Positions 7,567 to 10,214 of a DNA stretch of 10,214 nucleotides are shown here, piece by piece. The notes under the pieces are model-generated. The model saw only the letters and a program-made list of their open reading frames with translations. It was not told the origin of the DNA and ran no database searches. The stretch comes from Stephanodiscus triporus. Taxonomy: Eukaryota; Bacillariophyta; Thalassiosirophyceae; Thalassiosirales; Thalassiosiraceae. The stretch is from positions 1 through 10,214 of the forward strand of contig JALLAZ010001094.1 of the NCBI GenBank assembly GCA_036939755.1, written 5' to 3'. Position numbers and translations under genes: made by a program. The number at the start of each line of letters is the position of its first letter. Within the stretch, counting starts at the first letter, position 1.

Positions 7567-8124
7567 TCACTCCTCCCGTGATGCCATCATCGCATCACCC
7601 TTGTCTCGCATGTGCTGGTTTGCCTCCATCATCCCCTTGCCCTTGGCTTGTCGACGCCATTGTCGCATTGAGCATCGACTCGCCCAGGCCGAACTTGAAC
7701 ACCAACAACGCGTTGCGGTAGACCCTCCCCAGGAGCATACGGTCGTTGTCAAGGAGTCTGCCGCCCGACCTCGGCACCGCGCCGAGCGCGTACTCCCTCC
7801 TCCTCGTCGTCATCGTCGTCGTCGTCGTCCCGCCGCCGCCGCCGCCTGACACAACGACGGACGATGACGTCTCCTTGTCGTCACGTTCGACGGCGACCAT
7901 CATGTTGTACAGACGATGGTGCATCGCGTTGAACTGGCCATTATGACTCCCCCGTCATCCCGTCATCGTCGACAACGACGACGTCTCTCGTCGTCGCGCT
8001 GCTGGTCGCGGAATGACGATTGCCGGTCGGTCGCCAACGACAATGACCTGCTAGTCGCAATGCCAACAAGGAGAGAGCCCGCCGCGATTGCGCAGAGTGA
8101 TGTGATCTGAGCTCTGATCTTCAT
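7567..8124 (-). pseudogene. Candidate secreted-protein gene broken by frameshifts
   Basis: The ATG at 8124 opens a 53-residue frame (to TGA 7963) that begins with a textbook signal peptide: basic MKIR, then the hydrophobic stretch ITSLCAIAAGSLLVGIA, then TSRSLSLATD. After that, plausible coding sequence continues in other frames: DVVVVDDDGMTGES just before about 7945, then SHNGQFNAMHHRLYNMM and onward to a TGA at 7595, and a possible alternative tail KGMMEANQHMRDKG reaching 7567. The 7595-7945 part contains Gly-rich and Thr-rich runs from triplet repeats, then a helix-like YALGAVPRSGGRLL...LLGRVYRNALL segment. The region is clearly more GC-rich than its surroundings. I do not recognise the family. 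The frame changes fall in GAC/GTC repeats and G-runs, so either gene decay or assembly indels could explain them. I found no intron that joins the frames cleanly. Confidence 0.4.
7806..7846. repeat. GTC/GCC triplet microsatellite
   Basis: Seven GTC triplets and one ATC (7806-7829) are followed by five GCC triplets (7832-7846). On the minus strand they encode the Gly and Thr runs of the candidate secreted protein, so they may be coding repeats. Confidence 0.85.
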
Positions 8125-8467
8125 TTATTATTTGATGAGGTGACGATAGGCGCGGTAGGTCGAGCCCTTCCTTCCCTGCACCGTCAGTAGTAAGTTCAAG
8201 TAGGCCTTCTACCGCCGCCGCCGCCAAACCCCGCCACTGCAATGCAACAAGCGCCGCCTCTGAACTCCAACGATCCGCCCAACAATCTTCCAATGCCACC
8301 ACCGTGCTGCCATTCCATCCCAATTGCCATCCATTTGATTGTCGTGTTCTGATTTTTTTACAAAAATGCCGGGGGATGGTTGATAGCAACCTGTGACCGC
8401 TATTTTTGGTCGGCGACGCGCGTGGAACAATGTCGCCTGCTGAAGAGGTCTTCGGCGGCATCACACT

Positions 8468-8490
8468 GCATTTTCAGCATCTGAAAATGC
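8468..8490. repeat. Perfect 10-bp hairpin
   Basis: GCATTTTCAG (8468-8477) and CTGAAAATGC (8481-8490) form a perfect stem with the 3-nt loop CAT. Confidence 0.75.
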
Positions 8491-9015
8491 GCCGTTGTGA
8501 CGAATTTTGGGCCGGCAGGGGAGGGTACGGATATCATGGTCAAACTCGTGGTGTGATGCAAGAGTTGATAGTCCGGCTTATGCAAGTCCCATGGGCATGG
8601 AATAACCCATTTATTCCATTAAAGAACGCCTTGCTATTGCTAACAAAAAAATCCATCCTCCGTTCCATCTTGGCTTGGCTCACGCGCCTCAACTACCCTA
8701 ACATTTTGCTCTAATACCCCCCCAAAACGAGAGGTATTTGAGATGTTACAGTAGGAGAGTATTTTTTTCTGATACCAATCCATGGAGTGGGAACTCGTAA
8801 AGAAAAAAAACATCTCGATGGAATAGTGGAGTTTTTGTACAAGTTTGAGCCCTAATTTGTGTGTAAGATTTGAGAATTACAGTCAGGCAATAAAATCTAC
8901 TTTACACTTACGTAGGTGAGTACAAGAATCACTCACTAAGTCGAGTTTTTTTCTACCTCCACGGTCATATCGAGGCACCGGTTTTGACGGGCACCATGGT
9001 GTCCGGTCGTGATGT

Positions 9016-9100
9016 CCCGGGCGACGCCCATAGTAAGTGCATCAACTTCACCCCCCACCATGGGTGATGACGCGTGCACTTGGTTTGGGTGTTGCCCAGG
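9016..9100. repeat. Nested foldback structure
   Basis: Four helices stack in order. Positions 9019-9030 pair with 9086-9097 (12 pairs, two of them G-T); 9035-9041 with 9075-9081 (AAGTGCA/TGCACTT); 9042-9044 with 9068-9070; and TCACCC at 9048-9053 with GGGTGA at 9062-9067, leaving an 8-nt loop. The two G-T pairs would be stable only in RNA. It could be a small mobile-element remnant or a structured transcript; no RNA family is recognised. Confidence 0.45.
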
Positions 9101-9186
9101 TATTGGCGACGCTCTAAATTATTGACAACACAGCGTCAAAATGAAAGAGTTTTGCAATTAAGCGTGTTGAGAAATATCATGAGTTG

Positions 9187-9540
9187 ATTGTTGTTTTTGT
9201 TGTCTTCATCGTCACCACCGTCAATGCCACCGCCGCCATCGTCGTCGCTGCCAATGCCACCACCACCGTTGTCATTGTCATCACTGTTGCCATCGTCGCC
9301 ATCGCCATTGCCGGAGCATTTCCACCGCAGTCGTGTGTCATCGTTGTATTTGTCGCCGCTGCCACTGCCGTCATTGTTGCTGTCCTCGTCGTCACCGTTG
9401 CTGCCATTGCTGTCACCGTTGCCTTCACCTCCCTTCCTCTGCCGCCTTTGGTTGATTGTTGTTTTTGTTGTCTTCGTTGTCGCCGCCCCCTATGCCACTG
9501 CCGTCTTCATCGTCACATCGTCATCGTCGTTGTCACCACC
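9187..9540 (+). repeat. Degenerate RYY trinucleotide array
   Basis: This is mostly RYY triplets (GTC, ACC, GCC, ATC, GTT, ATT) on the plus strand, interrupted near 9310-9340 and 9430-9450. The 25-nt sequence starting GTTGATTGTTG occurs exactly at 9183-9207 and 9451-9475. The long open frames here on both strands are low-complexity by-products. Confidence 0.7.
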
Positions 9541-9559
9541 ATGTAGTCGTCATTGTCGG

Positions 9560-9796
9560 TTAAGGTTGCCGTCGCCGCATTGCGGTCGTCATCCGTGCCG
9601 GCTTCCTCCCCATCAATCCCGCCTGCACATCCGCCGGCAATAACAACCCCCTCCTGCCCCCCCACCCCCCTCGTCGTCCTCTTGCCGTCCTCCTCGGACC
9701 GCCAACGGTAGCTGCCACATCTTGAATGGAGAACCAAAATCTGATCACCGCCGCCTTTTGCACCTTCCTCTTAAAGGCACTATCCGTCTTAGACAT
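9560..9796 (-). CDS. Possible N-terminal exon of a basic protein (weak)
   Basis: From the ATG at 9796 the first 30 or so residues (MSKTDSAFKRKVQKAAVIRF and onward) look like ordinary protein sequence. The frame then becomes Arg/Gly-rich, where it enters C-rich DNA next to the triplet array, and stops at 9560. No family is recognised. It could be a first exon, a fragment, or chance. Confidence 0.15.
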   Translation of the reverse strand: MSKTDSAFKRKVQKAAVIRFWFSIQDVAATVGGPRRTARGRRGGWGGRRGLLLPADVQAGLMGRKPARMTTAMRRRQP

Positions 9797-10214
9797 GTTA
9801 AGGATTAATTATCTGAGGAGTGCCGGAAAATTCAGTTCATCATTGCAAAGATAATTGCATTCTAACACATGCTCTTGCAGTTTTTTTGGGGGGGCTTGGC
9901 AGGCTCGAACGATGGTTTGCGGTGAAAAATTGGCGCACCAAGGACTATCGCGCACCAAAATGACCGTAAGACAGCAGTCTACACAATGAGATGGTAAGAC
10001 AGAATTCATTTAAGGGTTTTGACAAAGTTTTGTGTAAATTTATCTCTTGGGTGTGTGTTTAGGTTGTGTCGGGTGTTAGAAAAATAGGGTCAGACAAATC
10101 GGGTTTGAGCTCATATGGTACTAGGACCAAAGAGACGATGAGGTTTGGGGACAGTAGTTGAACCCACATGTATGTATGTATTCCTACATACGTAGGAGGT
10201 GTGCGTGTGAAGTC
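9797..10214. other. Gene-free region
   Basis: No supportable gene is seen. The minus-strand frame at 9809-10009 has no recognisable motif. Short direct repeats occur (GCGCACCAA near 9933 and 9950; GTAAGACAG near 9965 and 9993), along with ATGT/TACAT-rich sequence near 10168-10195. Confidence 0.4.

Larger units (their letters stand above)
8125..9186. other. Gene-free region with hairpins
   Basis: I see no supportable gene. The open frames at 8051-8464 (minus) and 8406-8714 (plus) have no recognisable motif. A perfect hairpin lies at 8468-8490, a near-perfect palindrome around CACCATGGTG at 8988-9005, and a nested foldback at 9016-9100. Confidence 0.45.

Noticed and set aside
8051..8464. 137-residue minus-strand frame
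   Set aside because: It overlaps, in another frame, the better-supported signal-peptide start at 8124 and shows no recognisable domain.
9184..9643. Long open frames of Val/Ala/Thr or Ser/Pro
   Set aside because: They follow from RYY triplets with kept phase, which rarely give stops in any frame; the products are low-complexity and several frames are open at once.
9905..9930. T-loop-like GGCTCGAAC as part of a tRNA
   Set aside because: No matching acceptor stem, D arm or anticodon arm could be found around it.
1..10214. CRISPR array or phage-defence system
   Set aside because: No regularly spaced exact repeats with unique spacers, and the window looks eukaryotic.

Overview
The window looks like nuclear DNA of a eukaryotic microalga, most likely a diatom. 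Three things point that way: gene-poor sequence, many degenerate trinucleotide arrays, and a large decayed gene whose protein resembles a transposase-like family that I recall from diatom genomes (from memory, not a search). I see no bacterial operons, ribosome-binding sites, tRNA, rRNA or CRISPR array. No intact, confidently functional protein-coding gene is present.

The main structure is a probable DNA transposon at 1582-5105. It is bounded by 29-bp terminal inverted repeats (26 of 29 positions complementary). On the minus strand it carries one large broken gene, from an ATG at 4731 to a TGA at 1704. Stops at 4495, 2785, 2603 and 2273 and about two frameshifts interrupt it. Read across the breaks, it has a helix-turn-helix-like N-terminus, a Thr-rich tract, two Cys clusters, a DYDERM block, a DDE-like core (VEGASLEW, then TDGDAKSYR, then GHGK and DKRY) and an acidic C-terminus. 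The element sits inside an array of purine-pyrimidine-pyrimidine (RYY) triplets, which continues on both sides of it (up to 1581 and from 5106).

To the right lie two non-coding inverted-repeat elements. One is a MITE-like element at 5711-6172, with 27-bp terminal repeats, flanking TA dinucleotides and strong internal palindromes. The other is a foldback element at 6746-7002. From 7567 to 8124 on the minus strand is a GC-rich candidate gene. It begins with a convincing signal peptide but seems to change frame several times, so it is either a decayed secreted-protein gene or one damaged by sequencing indels. Around 9016-9100 is a nested foldback structure, and 9187-9540 is another RYY array with a repeated 25-nt motif.

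Regions 1-1080, 5181-5710, 6173-6745, 7003-7566, 8125-9186 and 9797-10214 hold no supportable gene. Most long open frames elsewhere are by-products of the triplet arrays or shadows of the decayed transposase-like gene.
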